NCBI GenBank assembly: GCA_031374735.1
Contig: JANMGQ010000074.1
Coordinates: forward strand, 22,564 to 86,563
Direction of reading: 5' to 3'
Source of the DNA: JABFRJ01 sp031374735
GTDB lineage: Bacteria; Pseudomonadota; Alphaproteobacteria; Rhizobiales; Hyphomicrobiaceae
DNA: 64,000 bases
Below are positions 8,675 to 17,849 of the stretch, piece by piece (within the stretch, counting starts at the first letter, position 1; the number at the start of each line of letters is the position of its first letter). A model generated the notes under the pieces. That model ran no database searches, had not been told where the DNA came from, and was given only the letters and a program-made list of their open reading frames with translations. Both the position numbers and the translations under genes were made by a program.

Positions 8675-9847
8675 CTATTTGTAAAAGGTCCAGGCGCCTT
8701 TCTCGAGTTTCACCAACACGAGCGCACGCTGATCGGTGCCATATGGGCTGGCATCAGTGAAGTTAAATACCCCATGCGTGCCGACGAGTTCCTTGACCGA
8801 ATAGATGCCGTCGCGCAGAGCTGCACGGAATTCGGCAGTCCCGGGCTTGGCTTTTTGCAACGCGCGTTTTGCAGCATCGGCGAGAATCAACCAGGCATCG
8901 AACGAGTAGGCCGAGAAGCCGTCATTCGAAGGCACGCCTGTGGCTTTCTGGTGCGCCTCCTTGAAGGCGAGGCTGATCTTCTTGCTCGGGTTTGTGTCGG
9001 GCAATTGGCTCGCAACCATCACTGGGCCGGTCGAGCAGATAGTGCCCTCTCCGGCCGCCCCGGCGAGGCGGACGAAATCGGGGTTGATCAGGGCCGGTGT
9101 CCCGAAGATCGGCCCCTTGTAGCCCCGTTCGGCGAGCGCCGTATAAGGCAACGCGCCACCCGTACCTGAGCCGCCATTGAGGACGCCATCCGGCTTGGAG
9201 GCGATGACCTTCAGCACCTGCGCGCTGACGGAAGTGTCGGCCCGGGCGTAGCGCTCGTTCGTGACTATACTGATGCCGGCCTTGTCGGCGGCGAACTTGC
9301 CGTTGTTGTATACGAGATCACCCCAGCTGTCGGAAAAGCCGATGAACGCGATGTTCTTCAAGTTTTGCGTTTTCATTTCCTGAACCACGGCGCCGACCAT
9401 GTCGCTCGCTGGTTGCACAACTGTCATGGCCCAGGGCTTGCCGTCGTTCTTCGGTACCGACGCTACCGGCGAGATACCGATCACCGGAACCCTCAACTCG
9501 GTCGCAACCGCCATGACAGCAGCCGTATTCGGTGCGCCGGCCGCACCGATTAGGATGTCAACTTTATCTTCTTCGATCAGCTTGCGCGCCAGTTTGGAGG
9601 AATTCGAGACGTCGGACGCATCATCGAGCATGATAATTTTGAACTTCTGCCCGTCGACCTCGCCGATATAGCTCTCTCCAGCCTTGATCCCGCGCGAATA
9701 GGGAATGCCGATTGATGACACCGGCCCTGACTGTGCCGTGATCACACCGACTGTGATGTCAGCCCGCGCCGACGCGATGGCTGTGCCGCACATGAGTGCC
9801 GCCAGGAGTGTCGTCTTTATGGTGTTTGCCTTCTTGAACTCGGGCAT
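8675..9847 (-). CDS. Liv-type ABC transporter periplasmic binding protein
   Basis: A 390-residue secreted protein of the leucine/isoleucine/valine-binding family (type I periplasmic fold): signal peptide TLLAALMCGTAIASARA, then DITVGVITAQSGPVSSIG. The ATG at 9847 is chosen over the longer frame to 9934 because it gives a proper signal peptide and is preceded by an AGGAG ribosome-binding site. It is the first gene of the minus-strand operon and is divergent from the transporter genes at 10072. In catabolic clusters such proteins usually capture the aromatic or organic acid that the neighbouring genes degrade. Confidence 0.9.
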   Translation of the reverse strand: MPEFKKANTIKTTLLAALMCGTAIASARADITVGVITAQSGPVSSIGIPYSRGIKAGESYIGEVDGQKFKIIMLDDASDVSNSSKLARKLIEEDKVDILIGAAGAPNTAAVMAVATELRVPVIGISPVASVPKNDGKPWAMTVVQPASDMVGAVVQEMKTQNLKNIAFIGFSDSWGDLVYNNGKFAADKAGISIVTNERYARADTSVSAQVLKVIASKPDGVLNGGSGTGGALPYTALAERGYKGPIFGTPALINPDFVRLAGAAGEGTICSTGPVMVASQLPDTNPSKKISLAFKEAHQKATGVPSNDGFSAYSFDAWLILADAAKRALQKAKPGTAEFRAALRDGIYSVKELVGTHGVFNFTDASPYGTDQRALVLVKLEKGAWTFYK

Positions 9848-9971
9848 CGGCGTTTTCTCCTGTGCGCCAGAGGGCCCCCAGAGAGCCAAAGTGTCGGCGC
9901 GGCTGATACGTGGACCGAAGTGCGTTTGCGGCAATGTCTGACTGCCTATCGAAACCTATCCTAGACCTGCG

Positions 9972-9991
9972 ATACTTGAAACGTAAAGTAT
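9972..9991. promoter_or_regulatory. Inverted repeat between the divergent operons
   Basis: ATACTT and AAGTAT are inverted repeats with an 8-base spacer in the AT-rich middle of the 224-base gap (9848-10071) that separates the two divergent operons. It is the only obvious dyad there and could be a shared operator, for example of a MarR-type regulator. No regulator gene is visible nearby, so this is a guess from position and symmetry. Confidence 0.3.
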
Positions 9992-10071
9992 TTTGTTGAC
10001 GAACCTGCTGGCGCAGCCAACATTGATCGTGGGCCGCCTAGCCAAGGCTCGCGGCGCGGAGTCAGGCATCG

Positions 10072-11121
10072 ATGGATATGCAGATCGCGACTATCTTGGC
10101 GGTCGACGGTATCGCGACAGGGGCAATCTATGTCTTGATCGCGCTCGGTACGGTACTAATCTTTTCGGTCACGCGCGTGATGTTCGTGCCGTTTGGTGAC
10201 ATCGCGGCGTTTGCGGCGCTCACACTTGCCATGCTGCAGATGGGGCAGTTGCCGGGTACGGTCCTGCTTGTTGTCGTCCTGGCAGCTCTTGCACTTGTGA
10301 TGGAGATCTTCGACCTTTGGCGGCGCAGTTCGTTGCGCTTGTTGCCACGCGCCATAGCCTACTACGGAATTCTACCGTGCCTACCGGCAGCGGTGGCATG
10401 GCTGCTGCAAGGTGTGCGTCTATCTTTCGGCTGGGAGATGCTGCTGGCGCTCGCGCTCGTGCTGCCTATTGCGCCGTTGCTCGACCGCATTGCTTTCCGC
10501 CCGCTCGCCGATGCGTCCGCACTTGTCTTATTGATCGTAGCGGTGGCCGTGCATTTCGCCATATCTGGCCTAGCACTGTTATTCTTCGGCCCCGAGGGTT
10601 TCAGGACCGAGCCTATCTCCCGCGCGGTGTTTGACGTCGGCGGCGTCGTGATCAGCGCGCAGATGCTGTTGATGGTCGGCGCAGCAGCGGCATTCTCAGG
10701 CCTCCTCTATCTCTATTTTGAGAAGACCATTGGCGGCAAAGCGTTGCGCGCCACAGCGATCAACCGAGTGGGCGCGCGCATCGTCGGCATCCGGCCGCAA
10801 CGAACGGGCACAATTGCTTATCTGCTCGGGTCGGTTCTTGGTGGCGTCTCTGGTCTGCTGATCGGCCCGGTCGCTACGCTCTACTATGATTCTGGCTTCT
10901 TGATCGGCTTGAAGGCGTTTGTCGGCGCGGTGGTTGGCGGCCTCGCCAGCTATCCGCTGACCGCTGTCGGTGCAATCGCAATCGGCATTCTCGAAAGCTA
11001 CGGCTCGTTCTGGTCAAGCAGCCTGAAGGAGACCATTGTCTTCTCGGCGTTGATCCCGATCCTGATCTGGCGCTCGCTGGTGTCGACACACCATGAAGAA
11101 GAAGAAGAGGAGATCGCGTGA
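10072..11121 (+). CDS. Liv-type ABC transporter permease, LivH-like
   Basis: A 349-residue hydrophobic protein with about eight membrane segments. The family signature runs through ALRATAINRVGARIVGIRP and GLASYPLTAVGAIAIGILES. This is one of the two permeases of branched-chain amino acid-type importers, which also import aromatic acids, amides and urea. The C-terminus ends in an acidic run HHEEEEEEIA. Its stop overlaps the GTG start of the next gene by 4 bases, so the four plus-strand genes form one operon with the binding protein encoded divergently. Confidence 0.92.
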   Translation: MDMQIATILAVDGIATGAIYVLIALGTVLIFSVTRVMFVPFGDIAAFAALTLAMLQMGQLPGTVLLVVVLAALALVMEIFDLWRRSSLRLLPRAIAYYGILPCLPAAVAWLLQGVRLSFGWEMLLALALVLPIAPLLDRIAFRPLADASALVLLIVAVAVHFAISGLALLFFGPEGFRTEPISRAVFDVGGVVISAQMLLMVGAAAAFSGLLYLYFEKTIGGKALRATAINRVGARIVGIRPQRTGTIAYLLGSVLGGVSGLLIGPVATLYYDSGFLIGLKAFVGAVVGGLASYPLTAVGAIAIGILESYGSFWSSSLKETIVFSALIPILIWRSLVSTHHEEEEEEIA

Positions 11122-12887
11122 ACAGGACCGCGCTAACTCGGCTTGTGCCCTTCGCCGGGCTCTTTGTCGTGGCGCTGTTGCCAATGGTGGCCGCGCCGTT
11201 CACGATCACGCTGATGAACTACATCGGTATCGGGGCCCTCGTCGCGCTCGGTCTTGTACTCATGACCGGGTTCGGTGGCCTGACGTCGTTTGGGCAAGCC
11301 GCGTTCGTCGGCATCGGTGCTTATGCGACGGCGTGGGTGACAACCGTGCACGGGTTGTCGCCGTTACTCGGGCTAGGGCTTGCGTTGCTGTTGAGCGGCG
11401 CAGTGGCGATGCTCCTCGGCGTTATTACGCTGCGGCTCGGCGGGCATTTCCTGCCGCTCAGCACAATCGCATGGGGTATTGCGATCTACTTTCTGTTCCC
11501 AAATATACCGGGCCTCGGTGCCCATGACGGCATCCGCGGCATTCCACCAATTACGCTTGGGCCGCTGTCGTTCGCAGCCAACTGGGCGATGTACTATTTG
11601 ATCTGGGGTTTGTTAGTGTTGGCCATGTGGGGTGTCGCCAATCTGCTCGATTCACGTGAAGGCCGCGCCATCCGGTCGCTACGCGGAGGTGCGACCATGA
11701 TCGCGAGCCTCGGCGTAGACTTGTTCCGCATGCGACTCGTGATCTTCCTGATCGCAGCCTTGTTGGCTGGACTCGCTGGCTGGCTCTATGCGCATATGTC
11801 GCGTTTTATCAGTCCCTCGCCGTTCGACATCCGCCCGAGCATCGAATATCTCGTGATGGCCATGGCGGGCGGCGCCGCATCGGTGTACGGCGCTGTGCTC
11901 GGTGCGGCCATCGTCGTGTTCCTGAAGAACTGGATCCAGGACATACTACCCTATCTGTCGCGCAATGCTGGGCAATTGGAGATCGTCGCTTTCGCGGTAT
12001 TGCTCATCTTGCTGCTACAGTATGCTCGCGGCGGGGCCATGTCGCTGATGAACCGCCTGGTTCCACGTGCGCCGCAATTGCCAACCGTCGCCGATACGGG
12101 CCTTGACCGCCGCATGCTGCCGCCTGCCGGCGAGACGTTGCTCAAGGTCGAGGGCGCGACGCGGCGGTTTGGCGGGCTTATCGCCGTCAACGCCGTATCG
12201 TTCGAGATGATGACTGGCGAGATCCTGGGTTTGATCGGCCCAAATGGCGCGGGCAAGAGCACCTTGTTCAATCTCGTCACTGGTGCCCTGACGATGAACA
12301 GTGGGCGTGTGTCTTTCCTTGGCCGCGACATCACCAACGCGCCGCAGGCGAACATTGCACGCACCGGTATCGCGCGCACTTTCCAGCACGTAAAATTGCG
12401 CGCCAGCATGACGCTGGTCGACAACGTCATGCTCGGCGCGTATGCGCGCACGTCATCGGGCTTTGTGCAGTCGATGCTTCGCCTTGACCGTGGTGAGGAG
12501 TCGCGTGCCGCGTGCGAGGCGATGGCTCAACTTGAACTTGTCGGCCTCGCTGATAAGGCGACAGACCTCGCAGGCAATCTGCCGCTCGGCAATCAACGGG
12601 TGCTGGAAATCGCACGAGCCCTCGCCGCGGATCCGATTTTGATCGTGCTCGACGAGCCGGCGGCGGGTTTGCGCAAGAGCGAGAAAGTTGCGCTCGCGTC
12701 ACAATTGCGCGCGATCCGTGCCCGCGGCGTCAGCGTCTTATTGGTCGAGCACGACATGGATTTTGTTATGGGTCTGGTCGACCGCGTCGTTGTGCTGGAA
12801 TTCGGCTCAAAGCTTATGGAAGGCACACCAGCCGAAGTGCGCGCGAGCAAGGCCGTGCAGGAAGCCTACCTCGGAGGTGTGGTGTGA
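11118..12887 (+). CDS. Fused LivM permease and LivG ATPase
   Basis: The 589-residue protein joins two transporter subunits. Residues 1 to about 310 are a LivM-type permease (LVLMTGFGGLTSFGQAAFVG and the later RSLRGGATMIASLGVD). Residues from about 345 onward are a LivG-type ATPase: Walker A GPNGAGKST near 374-382, LPLGNQRVLEIARAL as the signature helix, ILIVLDEPAAGL as Walker B, and VLLVEHDMDFVMGLVDRVVV. There is no frame break between them, so this is a real fusion, a form also known in other Proteobacteria. It starts with GTG, overlaps the upstream stop by 4 bases, and its own stop overlaps the livF-like start by 4 bases. Confidence 0.93.
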   Translation: MNRTALTRLVPFAGLFVVALLPMVAAPFTITLMNYIGIGALVALGLVLMTGFGGLTSFGQAAFVGIGAYATAWVTTVHGLSPLLGLGLALLLSGAVAMLLGVITLRLGGHFLPLSTIAWGIAIYFLFPNIPGLGAHDGIRGIPPITLGPLSFAANWAMYYLIWGLLVLAMWGVANLLDSREGRAIRSLRGGATMIASLGVDLFRMRLVIFLIAALLAGLAGWLYAHMSRFISPSPFDIRPSIEYLVMAMAGGAASVYGAVLGAAIVVFLKNWIQDILPYLSRNAGQLEIVAFAVLLILLLQYARGGAMSLMNRLVPRAPQLPTVADTGLDRRMLPPAGETLLKVEGATRRFGGLIAVNAVSFEMMTGEILGLIGPNGAGKSTLFNLVTGALTMNSGRVSFLGRDITNAPQANIARTGIARTFQHVKLRASMTLVDNVMLGAYARTSSGFVQSMLRLDRGEESRAACEAMAQLELVGLADKATDLAGNLPLGNQRVLEIARALAADPILIVLDEPAAGLRKSEKVALASQLRAIRARGVSVLLVEHDMDFVMGLVDRVVVLEFGSKLMEGTPAEVRASKAVQEAYLGGVV

Positions 12888-13603
12888 GCCCCCTGCTCGA
12901 GGTTGACCAGATATCGGTCTCTTATGGGCGCATCGAGGCGCTGCGCAGCGTCACGCTGACGCTGGATCCGGGGCAGATCGTGACGATCATCGGCCCAAAT
13001 GGCGCTGGAAAAACTACATTGCTGGCGGCACTGATGGGGTTGCTGCCGTCACGCGGCACGATCCGCTACGATGGTCAGGATCTGGCGCAACTCGATGTCG
13101 AGGACCGAGTTGCCTTCGGCCTCTGCCTCGTGCCGGAGCGTCGAGAACTTTTCGATGCCATGACGGTCGAGGATAACCTATTGCTCGGCGCTTACACGCA
13201 GCGGCACGATCCGACGTACGTCAAGAACAGCTTCGAACTCGTCTACGATCGCTTCCCACGTCTCCAGGAGCGACGGCAACAATTGGCAGGCACGCTGTCC
13301 GGTGGAGAACGGCAAATGCTAGCGCTTGGACGCGCGTTGATGTCGAAGCCGCGCTTGCTGATGCTGGACGAGCCGTCCCTCGGTCTTGCGCCCTTGATAG
13401 TACGCGAAATCTTCCGCATCATTGCCTCGTTGCGAAGCCTCGGCGTGTCGGTCCTGCTTGTTGAGCAGAATGCGCGGGCAGCGCTGGAGACTGCCGACTA
13501 TGGCTATTTGCTGGAAACCGGTGAAGTCACATTGTCGGGTCCGGCTGCCGAATTGCTGACCGATCCTCGAGTGACCGCGACTTATCTTGGAGGTAAGAGC
13601 TGA
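12884..13603 (+). CDS. Liv-type ABC transporter ATPase, LivF-like
   Basis: A 239-residue ATPase with Walker A GPNGAGKT near residue 36, the signature LSGGERQMLALGRAL and Walker B LLMLDEPSLGLAPL, followed by VLLVEQNARAALETADYGYL. The last pattern is characteristic of LivF rather than LivG. It completes the two-ATPase, two-permease importer with the fused LivM-LivG protein. The GTG start overlaps the preceding stop by 4 bases, and the TGA overlaps the next ATG by one base. Confidence 0.94.
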   Translation: MSPLLEVDQISVSYGRIEALRSVTLTLDPGQIVTIIGPNGAGKTTLLAALMGLLPSRGTIRYDGQDLAQLDVEDRVAFGLCLVPERRELFDAMTVEDNLLLGAYTQRHDPTYVKNSFELVYDRFPRLQERRQQLAGTLSGGERQMLALGRALMSKPRLLMLDEPSLGLAPLIVREIFRIIASLRSLGVSVLLVEQNARAALETADYGYLLETGEVTLSGPAAELLTDPRVTATYLGGKS

Positions 13604-15207
13604 TGCTGGCAGCCTACCCCTGGCTGCCGCTTCGCCCCGGGGACCGCACGCTGGCGCGGATGCTGGAGGTGCAAGCAGAACGTTACGGCGCGCGATCGTT
13701 GTTCAGGTGTGGCGACGCGCATTGGACGTTTGATGAGGCTCCCGGTGTTGCGGCACGCATGGCCGGCGCGCTCGCGCAAGCCGGGATACAACGCGGTGAC
13801 CGAGTGGCGATCCTGTCGCCGAACCGACCAGAAGTGATGCAAGTGTTGCTCGGCTGCGGCTGGCTCGGCGCTATCGCTGTGCCGATGCACACTGCAGTGA
13901 AAACGCGGCAATTGCGGTACTACCTGGACAATGCCGGCGCGCGCCTGCTCATTGCCGACGGTGGTTTACTCGGCGCACTCGAGCCCGGTGCATTGGTGGG
14001 GCTACCGCTCGAACACGTCTGGACGATGGATCAGGCTGCGACGCCCGAGCTAGGTGTGACATGCGCCGTGTTTCGAGCCGATGGCCCAGCTGTGCCGACC
14101 GCAGCCATAGGGGCCAGTGACCCGTTCGCCATTCTCTACACTTCGGGCACGACCGGCGCGCCAAAAGGCGTTGTCTGCCCGCATGCGCAGTTTCATTGGT
14201 GGGGACTTTACACCGCGCACTTTCTCGAGTTGCAAGCGGGAGATGTTCTGGGAACAACGCTCCCGCTGTTTCACACCAACGCAATCAATTGCTTTTTTCA
14301 GGCTCTGCTGACCGGCAGCCAGCAGGTCGTGCTGCCACGTTTTTCGGCGAGCCGCTTCTGGGCGGACATGGCTGCATGCGAGGCAAGCGTTGGCTATTTG
14401 CTTGGTGCCATGGTGCCGATGCTACTCGCTCAAACACCTGATCCGGCCGAGCGCGCGCATCGCCTTCGCGTGGCGCTCGGTCCCGGCGTGCCAGCGACGA
14501 TGCACGAATCCTTATTCGCGCGCACAGGCGTGCGATTGGTTGACGGTTTCGGCTCGACTGAAACAAATTTTGTCATCGGTGCGGTTGCTGCGGCGCGTCA
14601 GCCGAACCGAATGGGTCGTGTAGCACCCGGAGTTCAGGCGCGCGTCGTCGATGCCGATGACGAACCAGTTGCCAATGGGATGGCTGGAGAATTGATCCTG
14701 CGCTCCGACGAGCCGGAGTGTTTCGCGACCGGCTATTACGGCATGGCGGCCGAAACGGTCTTGGCTTGGCGCAATCAATGGGTGCACACGGGCGACCGTG
14801 TGATCCGCTACTCGGACGGAAGCTTCGCCTTTGTCGACCGTCTCAAAGACGTGATCCGACGACGGGGAGAAAACATCTCGTCATTCGAGGTCGAGCAGGT
14901 CATTTTGGCGCTGCCGGACGTTGCATCAGTGGCGGTATATCCGGTGCCCTCCGATCTTGCCGAGGACGAGGTCATGGCGACGATCGTTCTACACACTGGC
15001 GCCACGCTGACGGCGACTGATCTGTTCACCGCCTGTGCGCGCGATCTGCCGCGTTTTGCCGTGCCGCGCTATCTCGCTTTTGTCGACGACTTACCACGCA
15101 CAGAGAACGGCAAGGTACAGAAATTTGTGCTGCGCGAACGCGGCATTACGCAATCTACCATCGACCGGCTTGAGAAGACAGAACCGGAAGCGCCGAACAC
15201 AGACTGA
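13603..15207 (+). CDS. Acyl-CoA ligase (AMP-binding), CaiC-like
   Basis: A complete 534-residue adenylate-forming ligase. It shows the phosphate loop YTSGTTGAPKGVV near residue 179, the A5-type segment VDGFGSTETNFVIG, the hinge QWVHTGDRVIRYSDGSFAFV with DRLKDVIRRRGENIS, and the catalytic C-terminal lysine in PRTENGKVQKFVLR. It is the last gene of the transporter operon, so import and CoA activation are genetically coupled. It is a different protein from the ligase at the left edge, and the two may act on the imported acid and on a later intermediate. Confidence 0.9.
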   Translation: MLAAYPWLPLRPGDRTLARMLEVQAERYGARSLFRCGDAHWTFDEAPGVAARMAGALAQAGIQRGDRVAILSPNRPEVMQVLLGCGWLGAIAVPMHTAVKTRQLRYYLDNAGARLLIADGGLLGALEPGALVGLPLEHVWTMDQAATPELGVTCAVFRADGPAVPTAAIGASDPFAILYTSGTTGAPKGVVCPHAQFHWWGLYTAHFLELQAGDVLGTTLPLFHTNAINCFFQALLTGSQQVVLPRFSASRFWADMAACEASVGYLLGAMVPMLLAQTPDPAERAHRLRVALGPGVPATMHESLFARTGVRLVDGFGSTETNFVIGAVAAARQPNRMGRVAPGVQARVVDADDEPVANGMAGELILRSDEPECFATGYYGMAAETVLAWRNQWVHTGDRVIRYSDGSFAFVDRLKDVIRRRGENISSFEVEQVILALPDVASVAVYPVPSDLAEDEVMATIVLHTGATLTATDLFTACARDLPRFAVPRYLAFVDDLPRTENGKVQKFVLRERGITQSTIDRLEKTEPEAPNTD

Positions 15208-15248
15208 TATCTACGCTGTATTCAATCGAGTAGACCGGACGGGATTGC

Positions 15249-15390
15249 GTGCCATCTGACATGCTGGTCGGCAATGCAATTTTTCTGGTCGCCTCACTTG
15301 CTTGCGGTTCTGCCTGGGATGGGCCGCTGTGGGTTGCGCGCGGCTTACAAGGCGTCGGATCGGAGTTCGTTATCACAGGCGCGCTGGATC
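15249..15390 (+). pseudogene. MFS (DHA2-type) transporter remnant
   Basis: A short frame reads LVGNAIFLVASLACGSAWDG then LWVARGLQGVGSEFVITGAL, which is the TM2-TM4 stretch of drug:proton antiporter-2 type MFS permeases (motif ARGLQGVG). Nothing of the other twelve-odd segments is left on either side, and the frame runs into a tandem repeat. It is a decayed fragment, not a working gene. The rest of 15208-15638 shows no coding signal that I recognise. Confidence 0.5.
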
Positions 15391-15403
15391 ACAGGCGCGC
15401 TGG
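15372..15403. repeat. Perfect 16-bp tandem duplication
   Basis: The unit ATCACAGGCGCGCTGG occurs twice head to tail, at 15372-15387 and 15388-15403. It sits at the end of the MFS remnant and probably arose by slippage. Similar 15-16 bp duplications are found at 37558 and 52745. Confidence 0.9.
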
Positions 15404-15638
15404 CGTCAACCTAAGCGCAGCCACGCCGAGGGGGCCGCGATCGCCGGACGGCGCTGTCCCCCTTCGGGCCTGAGTTGATGGCGCAGATGATTACCAGCGG
15501 CTTCCGGCGAAGCCCTGAGCAAGATCACCGACGCACTCCCCGATCCGCCGAAAGGCATGGGCGCCACAGGCATTCCGGGATAACGGTGTGGGTTTCGAAG
15601 GTCACCACTTTTCGCGGTTGGTGTTATCTATCTGACAT

Positions 15639-16280
15639 TCACCGCGTCAGGCGAGACCCGAGCAGCGTCGCGAGTTCGGCGAGCACCGGCACGAGCGACA
15701 CGACGAGCAGCGCCGACATGGCGATGTTAAACGCGCGGATGCGCCTGGTGTTGCCAAGCCAGCGCTGAACCAAGACGCCAAAGCCAGCCCACAGTGCCGT
15801 CGCGGGCCATGCGATCACGCAGAAGGTCAACGTAAACAATGCAACCGACGGCCAGAAATTATCGGCCGGCACATAGGTCGCCAGACCGCCGACGGCGATG
15901 ATCCAGGCCTTCGGGTTCACCCACTGGAACAGACACGATTGCAGGAACGTGACGGGCTTTGCGTTAGCCGAATCGCCACCGTCTGAAAGGCCCAGATCAG
16001 CTGATATGCCGATCTTCCAGGCGAGCCACAGCAGATACAGCGCGCCAATGAGCTGGATCGCAGGATAGGCCCACGGCAACGCCGCGAGCACCGTGCCGAG
16101 GCCGAGCGCGACGGCGAGTTGCATCGCCGGAAAGCCAAGCGAGACGCCCCAGATCATCGGCATGGTCGCGCGAAAGCCATGCGTCACGCCCGATGACAAC
16201 GCGATGACGTTGTTCGGCCCTGGCGTTACGGCTGTGACGAAGGCGAAGGCCGCAATGCGCCCAAGCAAGTGCCAGTCCAT
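15639..16280 (-). CDS. LysE/RhtB family amino-acid exporter
   Basis: A 213-residue membrane protein with the family start FAFVTAVTPGPNNVIALSSG (the GPNN motif) and about six hydrophobic segments, such as IQLIGALYLLWLAWKIG. LysE/RhtB proteins export amino acids or related small metabolites across the inner membrane. It is a single gene convergent with the decayed stretch on its left and follows hemW by 30 bases on the same strand. The substrate cannot be told. Confidence 0.9.
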   Translation of the reverse strand: MDWHLLGRIAAFAFVTAVTPGPNNVIALSSGVTHGFRATMPMIWGVSLGFPAMQLAVALGLGTVLAALPWAYPAIQLIGALYLLWLAWKIGISADLGLSDGGDSANAKPVTFLQSCLFQWVNPKAWIIAVGGLATYVPADNFWPSVALFTLTFCVIAWPATALWAGFGVLVQRWLGNTRRIRAFNIAMSALLVVSLVPVLAELATLLGSRLTR

Positions 16281-16310
16281 GAATCCCCACTTTGAGGCTT
16301 GAGGTCGTCG

Positions 16311-17474
16311 CTAACGCGCTGTCGCCACCAGTGCGCCGGACAACTCGGCGATCAGCGCGTTCAGGACGAGGCGTCCGTCGTCGGTCGCTGCAATGCGAGC
16401 GTTGCCGATGCGCCGCAAGAGGCCGTGCGCGATCAACCCGTCAATGGTCTGCGCGGCGGGCATCGTGCCATTGACCGCGGCGAGCCGGTTGAGATCGACG
16501 CCTTCGCCGAGCCGCAGGCCCATCAGCAGCATCTCGTCCGCCTGCTCCTCCGTCGTCAGCGCCAACTTGCTTGTCATGCCATGCCCATCGCGGAGCACAG
16601 CGTCGCGCCAACGCTCGGGATGACGCTCCGTGGTCGTCCCATGGCGCACGCCGTCGATAACGATACGCCCGTGCGCACCGGGCCCGATGCCAGCATAGGC
16701 GCCGTAGCGCCAATAGACGAGATTGTGCCGGCTCTCCTGGCCCGACCGCGCGTGGTTCGAAATCTCATAGGAGGGCAGACCCGCGGCAGCCGTCATCTCT
16801 TGCGTCAGTCCATAGAGATCGCGCGCGAGATCATCGTCGGGCACCTTCAGTTTGCCGAGCTTGTACAACGCCTCGAACGGCGTCTCCGGCTCGATCGTCA
16901 GTTGATAGAGCGAGAGATGATCACCTGCCATTGCCAACGCTTCGCCAAGCTCCGCGCGCCAGTCAGCGATGCCTTGGCCGGGGCGCGCGTAGATTAAATC
17001 GAACGAGAACCGATCAAAGGTTTTTCGCGCAATCTCGACGGCCGCTTTTGCCTCCGCCGCCGAGTGGATGCGGCCGAGTTTTTTGAGCTCCGCATCGCGT
17101 AGCGACTGCACACCGAGCGACACGCGATTGACGCCCGCGGCTTTGAAGCCTGCAAACCGCTCCGCCTCAACGCTACCAGGATTGGCCTCGAGTGTGATCT
17201 CGGCACCCGGCTCGATGGACCAGTGTTTTCCGACGGCATCAATGAGCGCCGCTGTCGTCGCGGGCTTCATGAGCGACGGCGTGCCGCCACCGAAAAAGAT
17301 CGAGTGTACCGTCTGTGGCCCCGTCAGCGCGCGCATGTGCGCCATCTCCGCCAAATACGCCTCGATAAAGCGCGCCTCATCCCAGCCCTCGTGCCGCACG
17401 TGACTGTTGAAGTCGCAATAAGGGCATTTGGCAGCGCAAAACGGCCAGTGGATGTAGACGGCGAAGGTGCTCAT
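16311..17474 (-). CDS. hemW: Radical SAM heme chaperone HemW
   Basis: A 387-residue radical SAM protein. The start MSTFAVYIHWPFCAAKCPYC has the cluster-binding cysteines at 13, 17 and 20 (CxxxCxxC), followed by FFGGGTPSLM and the SAM-binding stretch GVNRVSLGVQS. A HemN-type C-terminal domain includes HNLVYWRYGAYAGIGPGAHG. HemW-type proteins, long annotated as coproporphyrinogen oxidase, bind heme and act in heme delivery; true HemN has a different N-terminal pattern. The open frame extends to 18038, but the ATG at 17474 begins the conserved domain. An ATG at 17486 adds four residues and is the alternative. Confidence 0.9.
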   Translation of the reverse strand: MSTFAVYIHWPFCAAKCPYCDFNSHVRHEGWDEARFIEAYLAEMAHMRALTGPQTVHSIFFGGGTPSLMKPATTAALIDAVGKHWSIEPGAEITLEANPGSVEAERFAGFKAAGVNRVSLGVQSLRDAELKKLGRIHSAAEAKAAVEIARKTFDRFSFDLIYARPGQGIADWRAELGEALAMAGDHLSLYQLTIEPETPFEALYKLGKLKVPDDDLARDLYGLTQEMTAAAGLPSYEISNHARSGQESRHNLVYWRYGAYAGIGPGAHGRIVIDGVRHGTTTERHPERWRDAVLRDGHGMTSKLALTTEEQADEMLLMGLRLGEGVDLNRLAAVNGTMPAAQTIDGLIAHGLLRRIGNARIAATDDGRLVLNALIAELSGALVATAR

Positions 17475-17849
17475 ACGACGCGCCATAGCACGCAACGTGC
17501 TGGCAGCCATTGCGCCAGCGCGCAATAACGTTGCCCCATAAAATTCAACAGCATCATCCCGAAACCTGCTTACCGGAGCGTCTCCGCTGCGGGCGGTCTG
17601 ATGGCGGCGCGTTTGCGGTAGGGTGGCGAGGCGATCAACATCGAGGTCGAAGTCGAAGCGGCGGCTACGCGCCACTCGTAGACTGCGAGATATCGCCCCG
17701 TGTGCTGTAGATCGCACGAGCGCCGGGTGAATCACGCGTCCCGCGTGATCGCGCTTCAAAATGACGTCGTTGTCGTTATCGTGAGACAAGTTTTGGCCGC
17801 CGGCAATAAAACGCACAGACTTGGTCGCATCCTGCAATGGGAGCTCACA
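17475..17849. other. Gene-free gap between hemW and a VOC gene
   Basis: This 375-base gap separates two divergent genes. I see no RNA gene, no conserved reading frame and no strong dyad. A ribosome-binding site (GGGAG) lies at its right end, ahead of the VOC start. Confidence 0.5.
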
